Part shown: positions 20,397 through 30,618 of the stretch, one piece after another
Position numbering within the stretch: position 1 is the stretch's first letter
Layout of the letters: each line of letters starts with the position of its first letter
Origin: Tridacna crocea
Taxonomy: Eukaryota; Mollusca; Bivalvia; Cardiida; Cardiidae
Assembly (NCBI GenBank): GCA_943736015.1
Contig: OX031065.1
Span: 32,874,427-32,938,426, forward strand
Length of the DNA: 64,000 nt
Direction of reading: 5' to 3'
Position numbers and translations under genes: made by a program
Notes under the pieces: model-generated
Database searches by the model: none
The model's input: the letters and a program-made list of their open reading frames with translations, nothing else
What the model was told of the DNA's origin: nothing

Positions 20397-20715
20397 GTTT
20401 CCATGGCAACCATAATCTCAACATTGGCATAAAACTGCAATTTTTGCTTATTTTCAAGGCATAATTGTAGAGACAAGAGTAAGTAAACTGAATAATTTTG
20501 GTTTTAGAAATCGCTATTAATCTAATGTGTTGTCCATAAAAAATAACAATGAGCATATCATACCATACTCCAGGTTACCATGGCAGCCAAAGTGGCAACA
20601 TATAGGTAAAATTGAGAAAATACAATTACCTATCAAATAGAATGACCAACCATTAAGAATGTTCTTACCCCTCTATATATAGTTCATAGCATGATAGTTT
20701 TCATTCAAAAAGTAG
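20397..20715. repeat. Second copy of the 19854-20160 X-box unit pair
   Basis: Co-linear similarity with 19854-20160 (GCATAAAACTGCAATTTTTG, CCCCTCTATATAT). X-boxes lie at 20397 and 20574, 177 bp apart. Together with 20162-20396 it forms a direct repeat in which the HINE head is the spacer. Confidence 0.7.
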
Positions 20716-20717
20716 CA

Positions 20718-21240
20718 TACATGCTAATTATCCCCCACCAAAACGGCGGCTAGGTATATGGTAATAGTAGCCATCCGTCTGTCCGTCCATTTGTCTGTCC
20801 ATTCTTCCTTCATTCTGTCTATCCGTGTTCGCATCCCAATTTCTTGTGTGAAGCACAACTCAAAAACTATTTGAGATATAAACATGAAACTACACAGATC
20901 GATAGATCTCATAAAAGAGAAGTGCAGTGCATAAGAACCATAACTCTTGACTGCATATTTTAAGGGTTATTACCCTTTATTTTCTCACTTAAATTTTGTC
21001 TAGAGCGTAACACAAAAACTATATGAGGGATAAACATGAAACTTCACAGATGGATAGATCTCATCAACGAGAAGTGTGGTGCATAAGAAACATAACTCTT
21101 GATTGCATAATTTAAGAATTATTGCCCTTGATATTTTATTTTCCATACTTCAATTTTGTCTGGAGATGAAATAACTTCACAGCTGGATAGTTGTCTCTGA
21201 GGAGAAGTGCAGAACACAAAAAGGGTAACACTTCCTTTCA
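20718..21240 (+). mobile_element. HINE-like fragment (CCCCCACC head)
   Basis: A CCGTCTGTCCGTCC run is followed by two or three units of about 150 bp (AACTCTTGA.TGCATA, AAACATGAAACT..CACAGATGGATAGATCTCAT). These are distant relatives of the 156-bp units at 16895-18298. The 3' end is not found. Confidence 0.5.
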
Positions 21241-21559
21241 TAATATTCTATTCACAGCTCTCCGTCGTTTTGTATTTAGTATTTCCCAAAAACAATTCTT
21301 CAATCTGACTGTCAAATTGCTCTACTGGTACTGACTTTATTTTTTTGCTAGCATCCGCTATAAACTCATGATGCAAAACGAAAAAAGGCAAAACACACAC
21401 AAAAAAAGGGGGGATGTTATTACAACTGCCCTTCAGCCCACTAAGAAGATGGTGAATTGAACAATGAGTGAAAAAAATGAAGTGCAATTTCTGAAAAAAA
21501 AAAATTTGGAAATCCAACCAAATTTGATAGGGTTTCAGTACACCTTGAATTAAACAATC

Positions 21560-22490
21560 CTAGCAAATTTCAAAGAAAACAACAAATAAGGTTGACTTTG
21601 TTACGTAAGCAATTCTAAGTTATCAAATGGCTGCTTTTCCTGAACAGATCAGTAGATCTTCTTCACTCTTAATAGGGCTCAACCCCTTGATGAACCAAAC
21701 AATTTTTTAATGTTTCAAAAAGAACTGGATCGAAACTGTGGACTTCACTGCCTAACAAGAATTGGAAATTTTCAACTTTAAGTGGCTATTTTCCCATACC
21801 CACACATTGTTTGTTGGATTCTTTGTAAAACCAATATGGTTCACGCTATTGATGGGATAAACAAAACTGTGCAAGTTTCAAAATAATCTGATACCAAATG
21901 GACACTAAATCACATACACAAACAATGGAAAATTTTCCTATACTGTAAGGACTTTTTTTTCGAAAATCAATAGGATTGAAGCTATTGATGAGATTAACAA
22001 ACCATGCAAGATTTACGAAAATCTGGCCACAAATGCAGACTACATCGCGTAAAGAAGCAATGGAAATTTTCAACTTTAAATGGCTACTTTTCCCATAATA
22101 TTTGTTGATTTTTTTTTCCAAAATCAATAGGGTTGAAGCTATTGATGAGATAAACAAACTGTGCAAGTTTCACAAAAATCTGGCGACAAATGCAGATTTT
22201 ATCGCATAACCAAGAAATGGAAATTCTCAACTTCAAACAGCAAATGGACATTTTCAATTTCAAATGGCTACTTTTCCTAAAATGTTTGTTGGATTCTTTT
22301 TTTTTTCAAACCAATAGGGTTAAAGCTGTTGATGAGATAAACAAACTGTGCAAGTTTCACCAAAATCTGACAACAAATATAGACTTTATTGCGTAAACAA
22401 GAAAAAGACTTACAGACAGAGAGACGATGGAAACCATACCATGATATACATTGTAAGCTCTAGTAGCTTTCAGCCAGTACAGCTAAAAAT
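21560..22490 (-). mobile_element. HINE (GCTCTACTGGC family), minus strand
   Basis: Reading the minus strand, the head AGCTGTACTGGCTGAAAG starts at about 22486. Four or more units follow with CTTGCACAGTTTGTTTATC and CAATAGGGTT-complement blocks. The 3' end is decayed near 21560. Confidence 0.6.
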
Positions 22491-22503
22491 CACTGCTGAT
22501 TTG

Positions 22504-24120
22504 GTAACCATGGTTACTTGTTTAAGAAGCAATTAAAGCATTTCCTTTAAGGTATTTGGTTTATTAAAATGCTTTCAGAACTCATGAAATACTCACTAGT
22601 CAATGGAAGATACTTTGCACTGACTTTGCTATATTTTATGGGAATGAGTTTACTGTTCTGTTGCCATGGTAATATTTTCTTTTTCTGAAGTGTTGAATAC
22701 CTTTTATCTTTTGTATGTGCATAACACAAATTAGTCATTTAAAGTATGTTTAATTTATTCAGATGCTTCTTAGCTGGAAGGGGTTAATTTGCTTTGAACA
22801 AGCTGTTATTTGTGATGGTCATGATTTGGTTGCCATGGTAACATGATTAGACCATTATTTTTTTCTTTTACATTTTAATATTGACAAACAGATGTGGGTA
22901 ATTTAAGTAAGTATTACTTATCAATGTAATCCTTTGTTAATGGGCTGTCGTTTACTTCGAATGTGCTGAGTTTTGTTAAAATTGCAAACTGTTGGATAGC
23001 TTGGTTGCCATGGAAACTAATATTTGGATTGTTGCAGAACTTGATTTTGTCTGTATTAGTTGAACAGGTGTGGATCCATTTAATACATAAATACACTGTT
23101 AATATTTTTCCTAGCAGAAGGGAGATAATTTGCTCTAAAATTGCCACTTTTTTGTAAAATCTCTGACAGGTCAATAGTTTTGTTGCCATGGTTACAAAAA
23201 TTATTAAGATTTTGAGTTTTTTCATTGCTGACTGTGAAAAATCAGATGTTGCTCATTTAGGCACTATATGCATTTTTCATATGCACCTTTGCTGTTAGTA
23301 GATAATTTGGCTTGAAAATCTTCAAAATTTGAGGTTTGAAAAACTGCTTTCTATGGCTAAACTTCTGTTGCTATGCAACACAATGCAAGTGACATTTTAT
23401 ATTTTTCTATATTTTCCTATGTAATTTTGAGTACTACTCTTGCCATCCTTTTGACATAAGTAGTAGAATAGATAATCTAAAAGGGCAGTAGTTTACTTTG
23501 AATGTGCTGATTTTTGTTAAAATGGCAAACTGTTCGATAATTTAGTTGCCATAGTAACTAATATTTGGATTGTTGCAGAACTTAAATTTTTCTCTATTGG
23601 TTGAACAGAAGTGGATTATTTAATATTTATATACACTGTTCATATTTCTCTTTGCAGAAGGGAGATAATTTGCTTTGAAATTGACACTTTTTTGTAAAAT
23701 CTTTGACGGTTCAATAGTTTTGTTGCCATGGTTACAAAAATTAAAAACATTTTGAGTTTTTTTATTGTTGGCTCTGAAAGATTAGATATTGCTCATTTAG
23801 GCACTGTTAGTATTTTTCATATGCACCTTTGCTGTTAAAAGATAATTTGGTTTGAAAATGTTAAAAATTGGAAGTTTGAAAAACTGGTTTCTATGGCTAA
23901 ATTTCTGTTGCTATGCAACACAATGCAAGTGACATTTTTCATTTTTCTATGTAATTTCCAGTAGTACTCATGTCCTCCTTTTAACATAAGTATTAGTATA
24001 GATAATCTAAACAATAACGATTTGTCAAAAACCACCCTGAAAAGTGTCATTTTTCTTTTTTTTGCCGACAACTTTTGACCAATCTCTGTGAAATTTTTAT
24101 TTCTCGTTTCCATGGCAACC
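22504..24120. promoter_or_regulatory. X-box-like array, right half
   Basis: Matches start at 22504, 22660, 22829, 23004, 23182, 23368, 23545, 23722, 23908 and 24107, spaced 156, 169, 175, 178, 186, 177, 177, 186 and 199 bp. Here the left half-site GTTGCCAT is the better conserved, opposite to the left half. 22941-23482 and 23483-24002 are a direct duplication with a period of about 540 bp, equal to three X-box units. Confidence 0.55.
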
Positions 24121-24480
24121 ACTGTCAGAAAAAGGGAATGCTTTGTTTTGGGACAGTTTTTCAACAAGTCCGATTAAATGAAGGTAAAACCAATGAATTC
24201 TGTGACTAGTCACTTATCACCATCTGCATGATTCTTAGGGAGAATGCTAGTTACATGGGCTCATATTGGGAATTTTTTAAAAATCTACTTGTACCTAGCT
24301 ATAAGGCCTCGGGGTACCAAATTTTGCATGTAGCTTTATCTAGTGGGCCTCTACCAGGAGGGCCCAAATTATAGCCTTAGGGTCAAGTTTGTCCACTCAC
24401 CAGGGGTCACAAGTTTTACATGGGCTTTTGTGATGAAGACTTTCTAAGTCATCTTGTTACTAACCATAATAAAGACTAGG

Positions 24481-24955
24481 ATGCCTCCTGAAGGCTGTTA
24501 GTATTGTTACGAGGGATGGTGCAGATACAGGAAGAAACCCATCCCAAGTTTCGCCTGGTTCTTTTACCCTTTCCCAAACAAGCTCTGGTTTTTACGTGTC
24601 TGAAGTACAAGTCTTTTGAAAACACTGTGGGAAAAGGAGAAATTGCTCATAACGAGCAATTTCTCCTTTTCCCACAGTCTTTTCTACCCTCTTTGCGAAC
24701 TTTCTGCCATTTTCTCAAAATCTAAAATTGTCGTCTGCAAACTTTTTCAGTTTGGATGAGTCCAAAATTTGTTGTTTGGGAAAGGGTTAACGTGCTCGGG
24801 GTAAAGCACCTTCACATGGGATCTCGGTTTAACGTCTCCTCCGAAAGACTATTAGTAATTTTAGATGGCCAGCCATCACGGGGATTGAACCTAAACCCAC
24901 ATGATCACGAGTCCTACGCTCTACCAACTGAGCTATGCAGGCTGGTCGACTGTGG
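24481..24955 (-). mobile_element. tRNA-related SINE with a MITE inside
   Basis: The minus strand reads GCCTGCATAGCTCAGTTGG (A box) from about 24943 and GGTTCAATCCCCGTGATGG (B box) about 50 bp on. The SINE body shares ATTAGTAATTTTAGA and CTCCTGAAGGCTGT with the copy at 6236-6530. A TTAA MITE (24564-24790) splits the body at a TTAA-like site. Confidence 0.75.
24564..24790 (-). mobile_element. TTAA MITE (TTTCCC subfamily) inside a SINE
   Basis: TTACCCTTTCCCAAAC start; TTTGGGAAAGGGTTAA end; core GCTCATAACGAGC. Flanking SINE sequence continues on both sides. Confidence 0.8.
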
Positions 24956-24989
24956 ATGCCTGAACATTACGAGTCCTTTATCTGTGGAG

Positions 24990-25222
24990 GTTAGCCCTTT
25001 ACTAAAGAATCACTGTTTTTTACGATCCAGAGGAAGACTCCAGAAAACATTGTAGGAAAAGCAGAAAATGCTTATAACCACCAGTTTCTCCTTTTCTCAC
25101 AATGTTTTCTACTCCTCTAAAGTCAGGTTTCAATTTTTCAGTCACGTTTAAAAGTATTTTTTCGTTTGCATTTGCTTTCAATTTGGACAAGTTTAAAATT
25201 TTGTTGTTTGATAAAGGATTAA
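24990..25222 (-). mobile_element. TTAA MITE, degenerate
   Basis: GTTAGCCCTTTACTAAAG start and TTTGATAAAGGATTAA end. The hairpin core is weakened (ATGCTTATAACCACCAGTTT). Confidence 0.7.
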
Positions 25223-25753
25223 GGCACCGTATTTGTAAGAAAGAGGTTCTAGGTTAGAAATCCCACTGGCGGGGCACATAAGAGCTGCATCCGGCTGCTG
25301 ATGAAACCTTAGAATACAAGAATAAGTGCTATTCGTCATAGGATTGAAAATCATTTAGCTCGGCATCAATCATTCAGTCAACCATTTCTGTCCTCTGCAT
25401 GTACCCTACCATCACAATTATGAGCCTGTAGTGATTCCTGCACCCGAGCAGAGATCTTATATCTCTGGCCCGAGTGATAAGAAAGAGAGCCATAAATTCT
25501 AATTCTTAAATCTGATGAATGAATCACTATGGGGGATCCATAGAAGATCTATCCACTTTTTCAAACAGTCGACTGAATCATATGGTAGTTCTAGTCCTTT
25601 GACATACTGAAAATTTACTGATAGCGAAAAGTTTGGCAGGCTGACCTGGGTCGATACATTTCACAAATGACTTGAGCCCTTTTTTCACAGAGCATATACC
25701 ATACATAATAATCTACTCTGTTCCCCCTCTCGAAAAAAATCCTGGGTCCGCCC

Positions 25754-26403
25754 CATTGCCTCTTGCTAGATGACATTCTATAATTACTCATCTATCTAAT
25801 TTGGGCATCCTGGGTACATTTTTTAACCGAACCACTTTCCTACGCGACAACGTTTACTTTGAATTTCAAACTAAAATAAAGGTTACTCAATAAAACGCTA
25901 CTCGTGCAATTCACTAAACTGATCAGCAGTTTAGAAAAATCTGGAGCTAAAGCAGGTCTCATTTCACCTCAAACGTATTGATAAAAGCTATTTTCTACAT
26001 TGCTACTTTATAGAGCGTAATACTACAGTTTCCCGATATCGGGGCGTTGTCTGCGCATGTCATATTCTTCGAAGATTCGACTGTCTTATATGACGCATCA
26101 CTACTAGCCCCGAAAGCGGGCTGGCTGTAATATTACGCTCTATAAAGTAGCTATGTTGAAAATAGCTTTTACGTATCAATACGTTTGAGGAGAAATGAGA
26201 CCTGCTTTAACAACAGATTTCTCTAAACTGGTGATCATAGTTGAGTGAATTGCACGAGGTAGCGTTTTATTTGGTAAACCTTTGTTTTTGTTTTAAATTC
26301 AAAGTAACGGTTGTCGCGTAGGAAAGTGGTTCGGCTCTGTACCCAGGATGCCCATATCAGATAGATGAGTATTTATAGAATGCCATCTAGCGGGAGATAA
26401 TGG
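25754..26403. mobile_element. Large foldback element
   Basis: Inverted arms of about 275 bp (25754-26028 and 26125-26403) flank a 96-bp loop. Outer ends: left ATTGCCTCTTGCTAGATG, right CATCTAGCGGGAGATAAT. A 60-bp part of the loop (CTGCGCATGTCATATTC, 26050) is repeated in reverse just outside the right arm (26415-26477). Arms differ by scattered changes. No coding capacity. Confidence 0.75.
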
Positions 26404-26750
26404 ATATCGGGGATAGTGAAGCGTCATATAAGACAGGTCGAATCTTCGAAGAATATGACATGCGCAGACAACGGAGTCCGCCCTTGTAATGGATCCATAA
26501 AATCCATGTTTTATGTGCAAACGGACGATGAGCAGAGAATTGAAGAATTCGACAAGTTTCGGTCTATGTCAGCCTGCGCGGACTGCGCCAGCTGACACGA
26601 GTCGATTCTTTTCTCAAGTGCTCCTTTTCACAGAGCACGATCCATTATGTTTTGGCCTAGATATAGATAGAATAATGATGACATCGGCATTAACACCGGT
26701 CATTTGAATATACAAACTGGTAAAATTATTAAGTAGAAATACTAAATATC

Positions 26751-26833
26751 TATTTCGTAAAAACGAAATACCATTTGGTAAAAACGAAATAGTGTTTCGT
26801 AAATACGAAATAATATTTCGTAAAAACAAAATA
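26751..26833. repeat. Four tandem 21-bp palindromic units
   Basis: Units of the form ATTTCGTAAAAACGAAATA: 26751, 26771, 26792 and 26813. Each is a dyad (ATTTCGT / ACGAAAT), so the array can form a row of small hairpins. Confidence 0.75.
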
Positions 26834-27124
26834 AATGATAAATTTGCATACAAAAGAATAGAGCATGTCACTTTAGAGTTTCCGTAAGATCGAGCACATA
26901 ACTTTTTTTTTTTCTATTTGTACTGATTATTCAAAAATATGTAAAAGTATTTTCATTGCGAGATGAAAAAAAATGATAGTATCCCGAATGCCACAGATTT
27001 GCTGTCTAAATACATTTCTTTTGCGAAATTGTTCTGATACACAGACTATTTCGTCATGGTTTTGTAAACAAGCAGAAATAGTAATAAAAAAAAAAGCAGC
27101 AGAAGTTTTCTGCATCATTTTTCA

Positions 27125-27368
27125 TTTTATTGATTGATGTATTGATTGAAGGTGTTCTACGCAGCTTTCAACAATTTTACTGTTACATCACGGCAGCAGT
27201 CCATAAATTCATGTATCTCCTGACTTTCACCATAAATAGGTCAGGGATATGTAGTGTCTTGTCCAAGGACACTCCCTCGAAAAACCTAGTGCTACTAGTA
27301 AAGCTCGAACTTGGGACCTTGGGGTCACGAGCCATACACTTTACCACTGAGTCATGCAGGACCCAAGA
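27125..27368 (-). mobile_element. tRNA-related SINE, minus strand
   Basis: On the minus strand CATGACTCAGTGGTAAAG (A box) starts near 27356 and AAGTTCGAGCTT (B box) lies about 50 bp on. The far end carries CAATCAATACATCAATCAAT, a simple SINE tail. Confidence 0.65.
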
Positions 27369-27374
27369 TTTCAA

Positions 27375-27830
27375 GCTAACTCTTCATCAAACAACAAAAT
27401 TTTAGACTTGTCCGAATATTGAAAGCATTTGCGGAAAACCATTTCATTTCAAATGAGAAGACTTGTCCTTTAAAAGGTAGAAAAAACATCGATGTCCAGG
27501 TGAAAATGAAAATATGCTGCTTACCAGCCTTTTCTTCTTTTTTTCCAATGATGCTTTAAACGTTTTAAAATGCATTAAAAATGATCATTATATAGTTTAA
27601 TCCTCTTACACACAATGTTGAGTTTTTACGACCCTAAACTCGAAAAAGCCATTAAAAACATTGGGAGGAAAAGATATTATGCTGGAACGCAATATTTTCT
27701 GCATTTCAACCGGTATATTATTCTACTCTTCCAACTACAAGTTTCAATTTTTGAGTCATTTATTTTGTCGTCAGCAAATTCTTTTAAGTTGGGCAAGTCT
27801 AAAATGTTGCCCGGTTTGAAATTGAGTTAA
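27375..27830. mobile_element. Two degenerate TTAA MITEs sharing a TTAA
   Basis: Copy 27375-27600 (CTAACTCTTCATCAAAC start) and reverse copy 27597-27830 share TTAA at 27597-27600. The cores are strongly diverged, so this is an older chain than 13859-14310. Confidence 0.6.
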
Positions 27831-28149
27831 CTTACAATCTGACTTGTTGCAGAGAGAGACAGTCAGGCAGCCAGGAAGCAGGCCGAACGACCGAAAAAGC
27901 TATTCAGACGCATTTTATTGCAAAAAGACGCATTTTATTGCAAAAATTAGAAAAAAGGAAATAAAATGATGAATAAACGTTGCTGCTGTAGAAAAACAGA
28001 CGTGCAGACAGATTCTGGTGTACATATGCAAAAGGGGGATTTACGGGTATGTCAGAGGAGGCACGATACTGAATGATCAGCGTGAATGATCACCCACAGT
28101 ATTTTGATCGCGAAAGGGGTTCTACAGAAGAAACGACACTGGTGCTGAC

Positions 28150-28525
28150 TTAAATCTTTACCAAACGATAGAATTTTAAATTTCTCCAAATTGAAATCAT
28201 TTGCAGGTGTAATGTGCACAGAGAAATGACCCTCCTCTACAAAAGGACCTCTCTACGGAGAGAAATGACCCCCCAGAGGGTCATTTCTCTACATAGAATA
28301 ATGACCCGGGTCATTCATCTAGTAGTGAAATGACTCCTGGGGTCATTTCTCTACGTATAATTATGACCCGGGTCACTTTGTAGGGGAGGGTCATTTCTCT
28401 GCATAACACAGGCATCAAAATTGACGGGACTCCAAAAAAGAAATTGGGAAGGGTGGAAAACATAGTGGGAAAAGGGCATCTTTGTGACGGTCGTGAAAAC
28501 CAGGGATTGTTTAAGAAAGGGTTAA
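28150..28525 (+). mobile_element. TTAA MITE interrupted by a 203-bp TIR element
   Basis: TTAAATCTTTACCAAACG start; TTTAAGAAAGGGTTAA end. The body stops after CATTTGCAG at 28206 and resumes at 28410 with AGGCATCAAAATTGACGGG. Confidence 0.7.
28207..28409. mobile_element. 203-bp MITE with GTGT..ACAC ends
   Basis: Terminal inverted repeats of about 35 bp start GTGTAATGTGCACAG on the left and, read in reverse, GTGTTATGCAGAG on the right; both continue AGAAATGACCCTCC. The interior repeats GGGTCATTTCTCTAC in both orientations and ATGACCCGGGTCAT twice, so the whole element folds. The flanking duplication is short (AG) and uncertain. Confidence 0.65.
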
Positions 28526-28561
28526 TCAGCGGCTGTTACGGGTATGAACAACCATGAACGA

Positions 28562-28653
28562 GCCGTTGTCTGCGCATGGCATATTCCTCGAAGATTCGTA
28601 TTCGAAGATGAGTATTATAAAATACCATCTAGCGGGAGATAATGGTGAACGAG
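28562..28653 (+). repeat. Mini derivative of the 25.8-kb foldback
   Basis: CCGTTGTCTGCGCATGGCAT..CGAAGATTCG followed directly by GATGAGTATTATAAAATACC and CATCTAGCGGGAGATAATGG. The two outer blocks of the foldback region 26340-26480 are joined with everything between removed. Confidence 0.6.
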
Positions 28654-29600
28654 CACTAGTCAGCTTTTACAACATGCGCGAATTTTAAAAACGGGTACAG
28701 TACCAGTTCATGGCGAAAGGAAGCCTGTTTTCATATTCAAACAAGTCTCCACTAATGAGATTAGTGGTATTTAGCCAAAGAAAACTCAGAAATATTTGAA
28801 ATAAAACCAAGCTTATGACAGTCCCGCCAGTTTATTTCATTAGAGGCCCGACAGGCTCATCTGAGTTTTCTTTGAAACTTGTTGATTCCTAATTAACCTA
28901 TCAAAATCGCTCTTGTCCTGTCACATGATTGAGTAAAAAATATACGACAAAGATGGAGGCCAAATGGTGGTGCACGACGAGAAGACAAAATCTGATCGAT
29001 TTTAGAGCACTGAAGTAAGATTGTAATTTATTCCTTGTCTTGTAGAGATATGACGTTATTGCTATATAGTTCCAAGCGTGTTCCCTGATGTAGGCTAAAC
29101 TTATCTTTCTTTTGTTTTCTTGTAAGCTCGAAATCTTGATTAGTTCACAGGAATCGGACGTTTAGTTCACAGGAATCTGACATTCTAGACTGCCTCGTCA
29201 TATGCTGGCGATACTTACGCTTACGCGACCAATATAAACTACAAAGAACAGAAGGCACTTATTATTATCATGAATTAACTTACTATTTTATTCAGTTTGT
29301 TCAAATAAAACGTCATACAGCAGTTTTGAAAGGGCATTCCAGTCTCTTTCGACATCTGGACGTGTGAACCCAAACAACAGCCATCGTTGATGATGACGTC
29401 ATGTATTCGCGGTTAAATGAGAAAACTTGTGTATGGTGGCCTGAATGTATCATATATTTACTTCAAGGCAGTTCATGTGACTTATCTGTTACCAGTTTTG
29501 TGCAGCCGAACCGTATATCTGCCAGAATTCGATGGGACTTGTATTTTTTTCAGATGGAAAATGGGGTTTGTAGGTGATAAAGGTACTGAATTAGCATATC
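28654..29600. other. Unassigned unique-looking spacer
   Basis: No family member, TIR or convincing exon recognised. An open frame at 29417-29608 (MRKLVYGGLNVSYIYFKAVH start) shows no domain. Confidence 0.4.
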
Positions 29601-29602
29601 TA

Positions 29603-30583
29603 CCGTAATTTGCTTATATTTTGGGACACCCAAAGAATTGGGACACCATCAAAAATCACGAAAATAATTATTTTTCATGGCCCAAAGATTTGGGACATAC
29701 TAAAAATTGCAAAGCAAGATCGGTAATTTTTTGTTCCAAAGAACAATTTAAATTAAATTATTTTAATTTCTTTTTTCAATCCGTTGATAGGCCTACCCTT
29801 TGCAAATATTTATTTCTCTTAGTTTTATTTTTACGCTTGTAACGTCGTAAGCATGCTTCCCAACTCTCTCCATTTCAATGGGAGGAGACGAAAAACCCGA
29901 TCACCTGATTGTCTAATGTAAACCCCCAATTCAAAAAGAAATCTGACGTAACTGTAAAAAGGGTGTGATAAACTTCTATCCAAGATCCATAACATGTATA
30001 ACGTGTGTGTACATCAGGTTAACAGAGTTGAAAAGCGTGTATTTTACGGTCAATCGAGTTTGTTGTTTATAAATAAAAATCTAGGTAAACACTTTTACCC
30101 AAGGTTTATCGATCGAAGATCGACGAACCAATCAAATTTGAAAACGGTCCGAGCAGGTACTTGTCAAGAGTGCAGTTAACGTCGTTCACCTCGCGTACAT
30201 GTAAGCAGGTAAAATATGCTGTGAATTTTTTCTACAAACGCAAAGTAACATCTTTATTGATATCCCAAGATGCAAACAAAAATGAGTGAAATATTCATAA
30301 TCAAGGAAAAATAACAAGCTCTTAGTGCTCAAACTGATCGGTGGAATTCCAGTCAGTCTAAAAATAGACCAACCTGCAAACCTGACATCAATCACGTTGC
30401 AATATTTCAACGTCGGCAATATTCGGCGTGTTAGCGGCGAGTGACTTTCACTTTGACACACCGTCTTGTTTGACCATAAGTTTTGGGACAGCTGACAGAA
30501 TAATTATTTTTTGTAGACCAAAGTATTGGGACACGAAAAAAATTAATTATTTTTTGCTGTCCCAAAATTTAAGCAAATTACGG
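29603..30583. mobile_element. pogo/Tc1-like non-autonomous element
   Basis: Ends CCGTAATTTGCTTATATTTT and, in reverse from 30583, CCGTAATTTGCTTAAATTTT, flanked by TA on both sides (29601-29602, 30584-30585). The TIR continues TGGGACA. The TA duplication and CCGTA-type end fit the pogo/Tigger branch of Tc1/mariner. No DDE transposase is seen in the 981 bp. Confidence 0.75.
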
Positions 30584-30618
30584 TACATTGATTTTTTTAT
30601 TGTTTAGTTACCGATGAA

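Larger units (their letters stand above)
19150..24250. mobile_element. 5.1-kb TIR element with phased X-box array
   Basis: The ends are a perfect 27-bp terminal inverted repeat (19150-19176 and 24224-24250, starting CTAGCATTCTCCC), with diverged inner continuation (GGTGATAAGTGACT). It is flanked by a 4-bp direct duplication TTAC. No transposase is recognisable, so it is non-autonomous as seen. The interior carries 17 X-box-like palindromes of GTTGCCATGGCAAC type, mostly 176-186 bp apart. The left and right halves share AATTATCT.CTAACAGCAAAG in opposite orientation, so the element is itself a loose inverted repeat. HINE fragments sit in the middle (20162-20396, 20718-21240, 21560-22490). Superfamily unassigned. 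Confidence 0.75.
18401..24480 (+). mobile_element. HINE (AGCTCCACTGGC family), split by a 5.1-kb insertion
   Basis: Head TTTTTAGCTCCACTGGCCGAAGG at 18401. The body has CTAGGGCTACCAAATTTGGC units and one GGTTGCCATGGCAACAAAAC. It stops at 19149 (GGTCACAAGTTTTAC) and resumes at 24251 (TTACATGGGC); joining these restores the body consensus GTTTTACATGGGC. The 3' end is missing: at 24480 it passes straight into a SINE. Confidence 0.8.

Noticed and set aside
24870-24950. Possible tRNA gene on the minus strand
   Set aside because: A and B boxes are present, but flanks match the SINE at 6236-6530 and no acceptor stem pairs, so it is a SINE head.
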